Positions 25,132 through 36,150 of a stretch of 64,000 nucleotides of DNA are shown here, piece after piece (position 1 is the first letter of the stretch; every line of letters begins with the position of its first letter). Source of the DNA: Phocoena phocoena (taxonomy: Eukaryota; Chordata; Mammalia; Artiodactyla; Phocoenidae); contig NC_089228.1 of NCBI RefSeq assembly GCF_963924675.1, forward strand, positions 90,054,894-90,118,893, in the 5' to 3' direction. A program made the position numbers and the translations under genes. The notes under the pieces were generated by a model. It searched no databases and had not been told where the DNA came from. It saw only the letters and a program-made list of their open reading frames with translations.

Positions 25132-25230
25132 TAACTGACGTGAGAAGATATGTTAATTAGCCTGATTACAGTAAAAAGTTCATGTATATCAAATTATCAT
25201 ATTGTACACCTTAAATTTTTGCTTAAAAAC

Positions 25231-25301
25231 TGGGCGTATGAAGGAAATCTTTTAATACTATGAGATTTTATGTATTCACTTGTTCTTATTTGCAGATGCA
25301 A

Positions 25302-25353
<52 letters not shown>

Positions 25354-25874
25354 TCTTTACCTGCCTATTTGCTTCTCCTCGGAACTGTGGGGATGCTAAT
25401 ATTTCAGATATTTGTGTGGAAAACTTATCACTAAATTTGGGTTTTACCCAAACAAACTAAGCTTTGCTTGAGTGATTTTTTTGATCGGCTTTTTAAGGTT
25501 ATTACTGAAATAGTAACCCATTACTATGTCTAGGTGTGGATCCAATTCTTCCATTCACTTGTGTCATTTCCTGTGCATGGTTATCTAGCGTAGACAGAAG
25601 AAAAAGACTTAAAATCTGAAAATAAAAAATTCAGAATAACTGATTCTAGAAAATAACAAAAAGCCATAATAATGGAAATTCAGTAATATAGATATAGAGT
25701 CATGTGAAATGCAAGACTTTCATGTTAAAAGAAGAAATGCTGAGATTTATGTGAATTAATGTGAATTTTGCTGAGGGCAAGGTTGGCAAAGGAAATCGCC
25801 ATCTTAGAGTGCCACCTTTGATGATGAAAAGTAAAGAGTCAATCCTCATACACACTGTGAAACCACATCACGCA
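25231..25874. other. Unique stretch with TA microsatellite
   Basis: AT-rich, non-coding, with the dinucleotide repeat listed separately. Confidence 0.4.
25315..25351. repeat. (TA)n microsatellite
   Basis: About 18 uninterrupted TA units, so probably polymorphic. Confidence 0.95.
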
Positions 25875-26070
25875 TAGAAAGAGCATGCAACTTGCAACTG
25901 GGTGATCTGGGCTACAAGTCTAGCTTTGTACTCACTAGCTCTGTGGTCCTGGAAAGATACTTACTTTTCTTGAACCTCAGAAATGTATATATATTTATAT
26001 TCTCTAATTGGGGAAAATAATTCCCACTTATCTCAGAGGGACTGACGGAACTGTACCGTACCGTGATGTA
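25875..26070 (+). mobile_element. MIR SINE fragment
   Basis: GGTGATCTGGGCTACAAGTC, TAGCTCTGTGGTCCTGG, TTCTTGAACCTCAG and GGGGAAAATAATTCCCAC follow the MIR consensus order. Confidence 0.6.
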
Positions 26071-26744
26071 CTGTATAAAATGTGTTTTCATTACTATATT
26101 ATTTTGGGTTCCAACATGAGAACTAGACATCAAAAGATGTCAGGTAATTAAAGTTTGCTACCCAATGTGGAAAAATGATTTTATTTCAGTACATTTTATA
26201 GTTTGCATATTTTTTTTTCACATAGCCAGCCAATTGTTTAGTACCTACTTACCAATAATTACTTCATTTGGAATGGAAAAATGAAAAATTTCCTTCAGAT
26301 TTGTAGATATCTGTTTTTCAGGAGGAGAAAACAGGACTGGCTCCTGATAACAGAAAACTATCCTGGGGTTAGGAGGGCTCTTGTTGGCCTGGCACCACTA
26401 ATCCCCAGCCGGTCTCCTGAGCAGGGCATTTTGAGATCTGATAAACCGACGTGTGGCAGTACCAAGCAGAGAAATGAGAACAATCTTATGCACAAACCTT
26501 TAACCTAAGTAAATGCAACACTGTATTCCAGTATATTTCAAAGGTGTTTCTTCTCTCTACCAACCAGTGGGAAAGAAGGGGCTCATTTCTCGTAGGGCCA
26601 GGTTCTTATCTCTTTCCTCCGAAGTCTTATGACATTAAACATTTTAGTTTCTTGTTATACTTACCACATGTTGCCTTGAATTCTAGTTATCCAAGCAACT
26701 GTCTTTTCATCCACATTAAGATGACTTTATCTCATGGAATCACA
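26071..26744. other. Unique non-coding stretch
   Basis: No exon or confident repeat. The plus frames at 26,281-26,508 and 26,544-26,783 show no domain. Confidence 0.4.
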
Positions 26745-27010
26745 CAGTTGCGTCTCTACTCCTTACCAACTGTAGGATCTTGAGCCTTACTTAAATTCTT
26801 CAAGCTTCAGTTTCTTCATCTGTCAAACAGGGATAATATTTCCAAGCTCAAAATGCTGTTGTATTAGTTGGAATAACATACGTAAAATATGGTACATGGT
26901 AGTTATTTAATAAGTATTAGGTTTTTTCTTAAAAACAAACTGTGTCATATTTATATATCTTCCATAGTGCCTCAATCGTAGTAGTTATCTAATAAATATT
27001 TGCTGAATTA
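26745..27010 (+). mobile_element. MIR SINE fragment(s)
   Basis: TTCTTCAAGCTTCAGTTTCTTC, ATCTGTCAAACAGGGATAAT, and later AGTTATCTAATAAATATTTGCTGA match MIR 3' motifs. Possibly two overlapping copies. Confidence 0.6.
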
Positions 27011-27548
27011 AAGAATGACAGTGACTTGTAGAGATCCCCATCAGTGCAATGAAAATCCTCCTTGCTGTGGGGATTTGTCTGACTGCACCAGGGCTTCTAC
27101 CCTTACTGACCCTATGGACACTGTAGATTTGACCATCAAGTTTTCAGTGAAGACTTCAGCACACCTGGCACCAGTGAAGCAAGACATGGAGGAAAATTGC
27201 TGGATCTCCTGGGACTGGTAAACTCAGCAACAGCAGTGAGAACTCTCTGAAAATGCCGAGAAACTATCGGGAGTGAGGAAAACAAAGCACACTCACTGAA
27301 TGACACTGATTACAGCATTGTCTGAAAGAAAGACTTGAGAGAGGCTAAGTTCAAGTTTGCTAACATGAGCCGAACTCTGGACTCACCATTCATCACTAAA
27401 TATGCTCCAAACCCTCCTAAAAGCACAGTCCTCTAACACCTTGCAAGAGAGTGAATAAGGATCTGGAGACTTCATACATTTGCCAAGTCTTGGGACAGTC
27501 TCACAACTGGTCTCATAGGACAGGAAATCCTTCTTTAAAGGGTTTAAG
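27011..27548. other. Unique stretch, one short frame of unknown nature
   Basis: A 68-codon plus frame (27,015-27,221) contains several cysteines and an ATG start but matches no family I know and shows no splice or promoter context. A processed pseudogene split by the neighbouring L1 cannot be excluded. The unique sequence continues beyond the L1 at 34,415. Confidence 0.3.
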
Positions 27549-27576
27549 AGGCCTCATTCTTTTTTTTTTTTTTTTT

Positions 27577-27938
27577 ACATCTTTATTGGAGTATAATTGC
27601 TTTACAATGGTGTGTTAGTTTCTGCTTTATAACAAAGTGAATCAGTTATACATATACATATGTTCCCATATCTCTTCCCTCTTGCGTCTCCCTCCCTCCC
27701 ACCCTCCCTATCCCACCCCTCTAGGTGGTCACAAAGCACTGAGCTGATCTCTCTGTGCTATGTGGCTGCTTCCTACTAGCTATCTACCTTACGTTTGGTA
27801 GTGTATATATGTCCATGCCTCTCTCTCGCTTTGTCACAGCTTACCCTTCCCCCTCCCCATATCCTCAAGTCCATTCTCTAGTAGGTCTGTGTCTTTATTC
27901 CTGTCTTACCCCTAGGTTCTTCATGACATTTTTTTTTC
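27577..27938 (-). other. L1 3' UTR
   Basis: Follows the ORF2 stop at 27,939-27,941 and reaches the A-tail. The terminal sequence (plus strand ACATCTTTATTGGAGTATAA) recurs at 37,507, 58,590 and 58,864 as the 3' ends of related L1 copies. Confidence 0.85.
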
Positions 27939-30900
27939 TTAAATTCCATATATATGTGTTAGCATATGGTATTTGTCTTTCTCTTTTTGACTTACTACGC
28001 TCTGTATGACAGATTCTAGGTCTATCCACCTCATTAAAAATAGCTGAATTTCATTTCTTTTTATGGCTGAGTAATATTCCATTGTATATATGTGCCACAT
28101 CTTCTTTATCCATTCATCCGATGATGGACACTTAGGTTGTTTCCATCTCTGGGCTATTGTAAATAGAGCTGCAATGAACATTTTGGTACATGACTCTTTT
28201 TTTTTTTTTTTTTACATGACTCTTTTTGAATTATGGTTTTCTCAGGGTATATGCCCAGTAGTGGGATTGCTGGGTCATATGGTAGTTCTATTTGTAGTTT
28301 TTTAAGGAATCTCCATACTGTTCTCCACAGTGGCTGTATCAATTTACATTCCCACCAACAGTGCAAGAGGGTTCCCTTTTCTCCACATCCTCTCCAGCAT
28401 TTATTGTTTCTAGATTTTTTGATGATGGCCATTCTGTCTGGTGTGAGATAATACCTCATTGTAGTTTTGATTTGCATTTCTCTAATGATTAATGATGTTG
28501 AGCATTCTTTCATGTGTTTGTTGGCAGTCTGTATATCTTCTTTGGACAAATGTCTATTTAGGTCTTCTGCCCATTTTTGGATTGGGTTGTTTGTTTTTTT
28601 CTTATTGAGCTGCATGAGCTGCTTATAAATTTTGGAGATTAATTCTTTGTCAGTTGCTTCATTTGCAAAAATGTTCTCCCATTCTGAGGGTTGTCTTTTG
28701 GTCTTGTTTATGGTTTCCTTTCCTATGCAAAAGCTTTGAAGTTTAATTAGGTCCCATTTTTGTTTTTATTGGCATTTCTCTAGGAGGTGGGTCAAAAAGG
28801 ATCTGGCTGTGATTTATGTCATAGAGTATTCTGCCTACGTTTTCCTCTAAGAGTTTGATAGTTTCTGGCCTTACATTTAGGTCTTTAATCCATTTTGAGC
28901 TTATTTTTGTGTATGGTGTTAGGGAGTGATCTAATCTCATACTTCTACATGTACCTGTCCAGTTTTCCCAGCACCAGTTATTGAAGAGGCTGTCCTTTCT
29001 CCACTGTACATTCCTGCCTCCTATATCAAAGATAAGGTGACCATATGTGCATGGGTTTATCTCTGGGCTTTCTATCCTGTTCCATTGATCTATCTGTCTG
29101 TTTTTGTGCCAGTACCATACTGTCTTGATTACTGTAGCTTTGTAGTATAGTCTGAAGTCAGGGAGCCTGATTCCTCCAGCTCCGTTTTTCATTCCCAAGA
29201 TTGCTTTGGCTATTCGGGGTCTTTTCTGTTTCCATACAAGTTGTGAAAGTTTTTGTTCTAGTTCTGTGAAAACTGCCAGTGGTATTTTCATAGGGATTGC
29301 ATTGAATCTGTAGATTGCTTTGGGTTGTAGAGTCATTTTCACAATGTTGATTCTTCCAATCCAAGAACATGGTATATCTTTCCATCTATTTGTATCATCT
29401 TTAATTTCTTTCATCAGTGTCTTATAATTTTCTGCATACAGGTCTTTTGTCTCCTTAGGTAGGTTTATTCCTAGATATTTTATTCTTTTTGTTGCAATGG
29501 TAAATGGGACTGTTTTCTTGATTTCACTTTCAGATTTTTCATCATTAGTGTATAGGAATGCCAGAGATTTCTGTGCAATAATTTTGTGTCCTGCTACTTT
29601 ACCAAATTCATTAATTAGCTCTAGTAGTTTTCTGGTAGCATCTTTAGGATTCTCTATGTAGAGTATCATGTCATCTGCAAACAGTGACAGCTTTACCTCT
29701 TCTTTTCCAATTAGGATTCCTTTTATTTCCTTTTCTTCTCTGATTACTAGGCTAAAACTTCCAAAACTATGTTGAATAAGAGTGGTGAGAGTGGGCAACC
29801 TTGTCTTGTTCCTGATCTTAGTGGAAATGCTTTCAGTTTTTCACCATTGAGGACGATGTTGGCTCTGGGTTTGTCATATATGGCCTTTATTATGTTGAGG
29901 AAAGTTCCCTCTATGCCTACTTTCTGCAGGGTTTTTATCATAAATGGGTGTTGAATTTTGTCGAAAGCTTTCTCTGAATCGATTGAGATGATCATATGAT
30001 TTTTCTCCTTCAATTTGTTAATAGGGTGTATCACGTTGATTGATTTGCATATATTGAAGAATCCTTGCATTCCTGGAATAAATCTGTTTATATTTTCTAT
30101 TTCTTCCTGATTCAGTCTTGGCAGGTTGTGCATTTCTAAGAATTTGTCCATTTCTTCCAGGTTGTCCATTTTATTGGCATAGAGTTGCTTGTAGTAATCT
30201 TTCATGATCTTTTGTATTTCTGCAGTGTCAGTTGTTACTTCTCCTTTTTCATTTCTAATTCTATTGATTTGAGTCTTCTCCCTTTTTTTCTTGATGAGTC
30301 TGGCTAATGGTTTATCAATTTTGTTTATCTTCTCAAAGAACCAGCTTTTAGTTTTATTGATCTTTGCTATTGTTTCCTTCATTTCTTTTTCATTTATTTC
30401 TGATCTGATTTTTATGATTTCTTTCCTTCTGCTAACTTTGGGGTTTTTTTGTTCTTTTTTCTCTAATTGCTTTAGGTGCAAGGTTAGGTTGTTTATTCGA
30501 GATGTTTCTTGTTTCTTAAGGTAGGATTGTATTGCTATAAACTTCCCTCTTAGAACTGCTTTTGCTGCAGCCCATAGATTTTGGGTCGTCGTGTCTCCAT
30601 GGTCATTTGTTTCTAGGTATTTTTAAATTTCCTCTTTGATTTCTTCAGTGATCACTTCGTTATTAAGTAGTGTATTGTTTAGCCTCCATGTGTTTGTATT
30701 TTTTACAGATCTTTTCCTGTAATTGATATCTAGTCTCATAGCGTTTTGGTCGGAAAAGATACTTGATACGATTTCAATTTTCTTAAATTTACCAAGGCTT
30801 GATTTGTGACCCAAGATATGATCTATCCTGGAGAATGTTCCATGAGCACTTGAGAAGAAAGTGTATTCTGTTGTTTTTGGATGGAATGTCCTATAAATAT

Positions 30901-31432
30901 CAATTAAGTCCATCTTGTTTAATGTACCATTTAAAGCTTGTGTTTCCTCATTTATTTTCATTTTGGATGATCTTTCCATTGGTGAAAGTGGGGAGTTAAA
31001 TTCCCCTACTATGAATGTGTCACTGTCGATTTCCCCTTTTATGGCTGTTAGTATTCGCCTTATGTATTGAGGTGCTCCTATTTTGGGTGCATAAATATTT
31101 ACAATTGTTATATCTTCTTCTTGGATCGATCCCTTGATCATTATGTAGTGTCCTTCTTTTTCTCTTGTAATAGTCTTTATTTTAAAGTCTATTTTGTCTG
31201 ATATGAGAATTGCTACTCCAGCTTTCTTTTGGTTTCCATATGCATGGAATATCTTTTTCCATCCCCTTACTTTCAATCTGTATGTGTCCCTAGGTCTGAA
31301 GTGGGTCCCTTGCAGACAGCATATGTACGGGTCTTGTTTTTGTATCCATTCAGCCAGTCTGTGTCTTTTGGTTGGAGCATTTAATCCATTTATATTGAAG
31401 GTAATTATCGAGATGTATTTTCCTATTCCCAT
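27939..31432 (-). pseudogene. L1 ORF2 (endonuclease / reverse transcriptase) pseudogene
   Basis: ORF2p nicks the target and primes reverse transcription there. The ATG at 31,432 starts an AP-endonuclease-like domain (ITFNINGLNAP to RLDINYRKR). Three active-site residues are changed: the Glu of LQETH is Gly (residue 42, 31,307-31,309), the Asp of VGDFN is Glu (residue 144, 31,001-31,003), and the His of SDH is Gln (residue 229, 30,746-30,748). A nonsense TAA follows at 30,623-30,625. Downstream, a deletion of roughly 110 codons at about 30,083 joins ENINR to FIPGMQG and removes the start of the RT domain. A 1-bp loss near 29,747 shifts frame, though the RT motif FADD is retained (29,670-29,681). 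A further shift lies near 28,770. A poly(A) insertion at 28,187-28,227 shifts the C-terminal domain, which ends THIYGI at 27,942. Confidence 0.93.
28187..28227 (-). mobile_element. Poly(A)-only insertion with 15-bp duplication inside L1 ORF2
   Basis: The sequence TACATGACTCTTTTT occurs at 28,187-28,201 and again at 28,213-28,227, separated by an 11-nt T run. This is the footprint of a retrotransposition event that kept only A-tail sequence (read on the minus strand). The added 26 bp is not a multiple of three and shifts the ORF2 frame. Confidence 0.8.
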
Positions 31433-31490
31433 TTTCTTAATTGTTTTGGGTTTGCTATTGTAGGTCTTTTCCTTCTCTTGTGTTTCTTGC

Positions 31491-32370
31491 CTAGAGAAGT
31501 TCCTTTAGCATTTGTTGTAAATCTGGTTTGGTGGTGCTGAATTCTCTTACCTTTTGCTTGTCTGTAAAGGTTTTAATTTCTCCCTCAAATCTGAATGAGA
31601 TCCTTGCTGGGTAGAGTAATCTTGGTTGCAGGTTTTTCTCCTTCATCACTTTAAATATGTCCTGCCAGTCCCTTCTGGCTTGCAGAGTTTCTGCTGAAAC
31701 ATCAGCTGTTAACCTTATGTGTTATTTGTTGTTTTTCCCTTGCTGCTTTTAATATGTTTTCTTTGTATTTAATTTTTGACAGTTTCATTAATATGTGTCT
31801 TGGCGTACTTCTCCTTGGATTTATCCTGTATGGGACTCTCTGTGCTTCCTGTACTTGATTAACTATTTCCTTTCCCATATTAGGGAAGTTTTCAACTATA
31901 ATCTCTTCAAATATTTTCTGAGTCCCTTTCTTTTTCTCTTCTTCTTCTGGAACCCCTATAATTCGAATGTTGATGCATGTGATGTTGTCCCAGAGGTCTC
32001 TGAGACTGTCCTCAGTTCTTTTCATTCTTTTTTCTTTATTCTGCTCTGCAGTAGTTATTTCCACTATTTTATCTTCCAGGTCACTTATCCGTTCTTCTGC
32101 CTCAGTTATTCCGCTATTGATCCCATCTAGATTATTTTTAATTTCATTTATTGTGTTGTTCATCGTTGTTTGTTTCATCTTTAGTTCTTCTAGGTCCTTG
32201 TTAAATGTTTCTTGCATTTTGTCTATTCTATTTCCAAGATTTTGGATCATCTTTACTATCATGATTCTGAAATCTTTTTCAGGTAGACTCCCTATTTCCT
32301 CTTCATTTGTTAGGTCTGGTGGGTTTTTATCTTGCTCCTTCATTTGCTGTGTGTTTTTCTGTCTTCTCAT
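31491..32370 (-). pseudogene. L1 ORF1 (RNA-binding chaperone) pseudogene
   Basis: ORF1p coats L1 RNA and acts as a nucleic-acid chaperone in the cytoplasmic L1 particle. The frame opens with ATG at 32,370 (MRRQKNTQQMKEQ, typical of this group) and stays open for 222 codons. Residues about 40-115 form a heptad-rich coiled coil for trimerisation, and 133-215 an RRM-like segment (NIRIIGVPEEEE to AAREKQQITHK). It then meets a stop at 31,702-31,704. Sequence homologous to the C-terminal domain continues in another frame (SAETLQARRDW-like) to a TAG at 31,491-31,493. The total of 880 nt is not a multiple of three, and a lost segment of about 14 nt near 31,715 would explain the shift. The stop lies 58 bp before ORF2. 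Confidence 0.9.
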
Positions 32371-34401
32371 TTTGCTTATCTTACTGTGTTTGGGGTCTCC
32401 TTTTTGCAGGCTGCACGTTCGTAGTTCCCGTTGTTTTTGGTGTCTGTCCCCATTGGCTAAGGTTGGTTCAGTGGGTTGTATAGGCTTCCTGGTGGAGGGG
32501 ACTAGTGCCTGTGTTCTGGCCGATGAGGCTGGATCTTGTCTTTCTGGTGGGCAGGTCCACGTCTGGTGGTGTGTTTTGGGGTGTCTGTGGACTTATTATG
32601 ATTTTAGGCAGCCTCTCTGCTAATGGGTGGGGTTGTGTTCCTGTCTTGCTAGTTGTTTGGCATAGCGTGTCCAGCACTGTAGCTTGATGGTCGTTGAGTG
32701 AAGCTGGGTGCTGGTGTTGAGATGGAGATCTCTGGGAGATATTCGCCATTTGATATTATGTGGAGCTGGGAGGTCTCTTGTGGTCCAGTGTCCTGAAGTT
32801 GGCTCTCCCACCTCAGAGGCACAGCACTGACTCCTGGTTGCAGCACCAAGAGCCTTTCATCCACCCGGCTCAGAATAAAAGGGAGAAAAAGTAGAAAGAA
32901 AGAATTAGTAGAAGTAGAAAGAAAGAGAAAGAAAGAAAGGAGGGAGGGAGGGAGGAAGGAAGGAAGGCGGGAAGGAAGGAAAAAAAGAAAGGAGATAAAG
33001 TAAAATAAAATTAAGATAAAATATAAAGTTAATAAAATAAAAAAAATAATTATTAAGAGAAAAAAAAAACAATGGACGGATAGAACCCTAGGACAAATGG
33101 TGGAAGCAAAGCTATACAGACAAAATCTCACAGAGAAGCATACACATACACACTCACAAAAAGAGGAAAAGGGGAAAAAGTCATAAATCTTGCTCTCAAA
33201 GTCCACCTCCTTAATTTGGGATGGTTCCTTGTCTATTCAGGTATTCCACAGATGCAGGGTACATCAAGTTGATTATGGAGCTTTAATCCGCTGCTCCTGA
33301 GGCTGCTGGGAGAGATTTTCCTTTCTCTTCTTTGTTCTCACAGCTCCTGTGGTTCAGCTTTGGATTCGGCCCCGCCTCTGTGTGTAGGTCGCTGGAGGGC
33401 GTCTGTTCTTCGCTCAGACAGGAGGGGGTTAAAGGAGCCGCTGATTCAGGGGCCTCTGGCTCACTCCGGCCGGGGGGAGGGAGGGGCACGGAGTGCGGGG
33501 CGGGCCTGCGACGGCAGAGGCCTGCGTGACGTTGCACCAGCGTGAGGCGCGCCGTGCCTTCTCCCCCACTGGCTCCCGGGACCCTGGCAGTGGCGGGCTG
33601 CACAGGCTCCCGGGAGGGGAGGTGTGGAGAGTGACCTGTGCTTGCACACAGGCTTCTTGGTGGCGGCAGCAGCAGCCTTAGCGTCCCATGCCCGTCTCTG
33701 TGGTCTGCGCTGTTAGCCGCGGCTCGTGCCCGTCTCTGGAGCTCCTTTAAGCAGCGCTCTGAATCCCCTCTCCTCGCGCACCAGGAAACAAAGAGGGAAG
33801 AAAAAGTCTCTTGCCTCTTCGGCAGGTCCAGACCTTTACCCGGACTCCCTCCCGGTTAGCCATGGCGCACTAATCCCCTGCAGGCTTTTTTCGCGCGCCA
33901 ACCCCAGTCCTTTCCTGGCGCTCCGACCGAAGCCGAGCCTCAGCTCCCAGCCCCGCCTGCGCCGGCGGGGGAGCAGACAAGCCTCTCGGTCAGGTGAGTG
34001 CCTGTCGGCGCCGATCCTCTGTGCAGGAATCTCTCCGCTTTGCCCTCTGCACCCCTGTGGCTGTGCTCTCCTCTGCGGCGCCGAAGCTTACCCCCTCCGC
34101 CACCCGCAGTCTCCGCCCACGAAGGGGCTTCCTAGTGTGCGGAAACCTTTCCTCCTTCACGGCTCCCTCCCACTGGTGCAGGTCCCGTCCCTGTTCTTTT
34201 GTCTCTGTTTATTCTTTTTTGTTTTGCCCTACCCAGGTACATGGGGGAGTTTCTTGCCTTTTGGGAGGTCTGAGGTCTTCTGCCAGTGTTCAGTGGGTGT
34301 TCTGTAGGAGTTGTTCCACGTGTAAATGTATTTGTGGTGTATCTGTGGGGAGGAAGGTGATCTCCGCGTCTTACTCTTCCGCCATCTTCCCGGAAGCCCC
34401 A
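32371..34401 (-). promoter_or_regulatory. L1 5' UTR with internal promoter region
   Basis: The outermost ~1.1 kb (33,300-34,400) is CpG-rich, as for L1 internal promoters. On the L1 strand, AAGATGGCGG (34,379-34,388) lies about 13 nt from the 5' end, matching the YY1 site that positions L1 initiation. A purine-rich microsatellite (plus-strand GAAA/GGAA) lies between this region and ORF1. On the opposite (plus) strand a strong splice-donor consensus CAG/GTGAGT occurs at 33,991-33,999. Confidence 0.8.
32879..33072. repeat. (GAAA/GGAA)n purine tract in L1 5' UTR
   Basis: GAAA, then GGAGGGAGG and GGAAGGAA units, then A-rich AAAATAAAAT units. It is read as a pyrimidine tract on the L1 sense strand. 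Confidence 0.9.
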
Positions 34402-34414
34402 AGGCCTCATTCTT

Positions 34415-35999
34415 AAAACTTATAGAAGCCAATGGAAGTAAAGCTGACAAGGTCGTTTGCAAAGTCATGAACATATTTCCCCAGTTTTTCATGTGAAGCA
34501 TAAAGAGACAAGAATGAAGTCAGTGGTAGACCTCACTTTGTGAGTAGGAAGTATGGAATGGAAAATAAGATGGTGAGGTTGTATGAAGAGCATGTGTACT
34601 CAGCTATCCCCCATGACTCCTCTGACTTCATAAAGTCTTCTCTGACTTTTGACTTCTATTTTCCCTTCTCCAAACAAAAGCATCATAAAAATCTTACGAA
34701 TCCCTTCCATAGAGAGCCACGGTTGTCGTTAATAAAAATTACAGTAGAAGGACCACGGAAAGGTGTGAATGAATGAAGCTTGCTGTGATCTGACACTGTA
34801 GACGTGAGTCTGATTTCTGAATAGATCATTAAAGTAGAATAATGAAGAAAGGAGTACTCTCAAATGATGGCGTGAATGCCTCTTGGCTTTCTTTTTTTTT
34901 TCAGGTAAGGAAGGAAAAATCTGTGTGTTATCATTAGAGCATTTGATGTCAAGCAGAATGTCCCAGTATTGTGATTCAATAATCACTCTTACCATCTTTA
35001 AATAGAAGTAAAGCTTATTCTAAATTGCTGGTTAGGAATCTTCTCAGAATGATCGACGGTGTATGATTAAAACTGTTGTACAGGCAATTGCTTCCGCACA
35101 CATGTAGAGGAGAACAGAGCGTCCTAAAGGCAATTCAGTGCTCCACCTTTGAGCCAAGATCCAAGTACTAACTGTCTTTACTTGGTCACTTTTTAAAACT
35201 AGCTTAACTAGTTAATGAATACCCCTATCTACCTTTTCATCAGAGCCTGTCTCAACTATAGAATCTGTTCAACCAAAGTATCTAATAACATCATTCTTTT
35301 GCCTACTCCAAGTTCTGCATAAGACCCCCTCCAATTTATCTCCCCTACTATGGCCTCGTCTCCCAAGGACAGGTCTGCTGAGAGCCTACGACTCTACGAC
35401 ACTTCCTACCTATGTCCATCCTCCCATTCTCAGCCAGCTCGTCTTTTCCTAGGGGAAGCCTATCCATATTCTTGCTGCAATGCATGATCTTCCTGCTATA
35501 TTTGGGCCTATTTCTCTTTGGGATCAGAAAAATATACTTTTTAAAAAGCTAAGCGAAAGTATTTCCTCTATCCCAGAAGCCTGTGCTTATTACAAACCAC
35601 AGTGATTAAAGATCCTGGGGTGCCAGGGGAAACTTGGGTCCACATATGACATGGGTCCATTGACAAGATTTTTACAATGCAGCAGACACAGCAGAAATGA
35701 TGGGAAATCATGACAGCAGCATGTGAGTCTGTGAAGCTGTTTGGTATCCTGAAGCTTATATCTGCCAGCTGTTGATCTTTTTTGTTTCCTTAGAATGAGT
35801 ATGCAAAATATATCCTTTGTGACAGCTAAAATAGCACAAAGACTGATACATATTTTAGCAAAATACTAACATTGTAAATAGATTTAATATTATACTTATT
35901 CTTAATATGAATTGTTAACTCACATAGTAGCCATTATTAACTAGCCACACATTAATTTCTTATAATAATCATAAGATACCATATATAATATAATATTTG
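34415..35999. other. Unique non-coding stretch
   Basis: Continuation of the unique sequence split by the L1. No exon or confident repeat. The pyrimidine-rich part near 35,225-35,520 may be an old LINE but could not be assigned. Confidence 0.4.
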
Positions 36000-36150
36000 C
36001 TCTGCAGTATACCAAGTACATCACACATATTAACTCATTTAATATTCATAATAATTCCATATGGCTATTATTATTACTATATCTCTTTTTCAGATGAAAA
36101 AAACTGAAGTGTATAAAGTTTAAATAAAATGCCCTAGCTCTTGTTCCTTG
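36000..36150 (+). mobile_element. Probable MIR fragment
   Basis: ATTAACTCATTTAATATTCATAAT, then TTTTTCAGATGAAAAAAACTGAAG, as in the MIR 3' half. Confidence 0.45.

Larger units (their letters stand above)
22566..25230 (+). mobile_element. Old 5'-truncated L1 (plus strand), interrupted by a CHR-2 SINE
   Basis: Decayed L1 ORF2 sequence begins within the reverse-transcriptase region (an Ile-Ser-X-Asp-Ala-Glu-Lys-Ala-like stretch near 22,600-22,620) and continues through a degraded active-site region near 22,912. Later fragments include residues such as [15 protein letters not shown] (frame near 23,500). It then passes into an L1MA-like 3' UTR that resumes after the SINE (ATATGTTAATTAGCCTGATT, TTGTACACCTTAAAT) and ends near 25,230. 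Many stops and frameshifts rule out function. A purine microsatellite has expanded inside it at 24,172-24,246. Confidence 0.8.
27562..34401 (-). mobile_element. Near-full-length L1 retrotransposon, inactivated
   Basis: All parts of an L1 are present on the minus strand, from the 5' end GGGGCTTCCGGGAAGATGGC at 34,400 to the A-tail seen as a T run at 27,561-27,576. In between are a 2-kb CpG-rich 5' UTR, ORF1, ORF2 and the 3' UTR. A 13-bp target duplication AGGCCTCATTCTT sits at 27,549-27,561 and 34,402-34,414, and the pre-insertion site reads TTTT/AAGA on the L1 strand, as expected for L1 endonuclease nicking. Both frames are broken (see ORF entries), so this copy cannot move itself. The complete 5' end shows that it was copied from an active element and not truncated on insertion. 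Confidence 0.95.

Noticed and set aside
27015..27221. 68-codon cysteine-containing frame as a small secreted protein
   Set aside because: No signal peptide-like start and no family resemblance; expected by chance at this length.
28743..29798. 351-codon minus frame as a stand-alone gene
   Set aside because: It is one frame segment of the broken L1 ORF2. Its first ~17 residues are out of frame with the real protein.
31967..32623. 218-codon plus frame
   Set aside because: Antisense shadow of L1 ORF1 and its 5' flank, rich in Leu/Phe/Ser because it reads the complement of Lys/Glu-rich coding sequence.
33726..34307. 193-codon plus-strand open frame antisense to the L1 5' UTR, resembling an ORF0-like gene
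   Set aside because: It begins at GTG and has no ATG anywhere in the frame. Long stop-free frames are expected in CpG-rich DNA. The 140-codon overlapping frame at 33,994 has the same problem.
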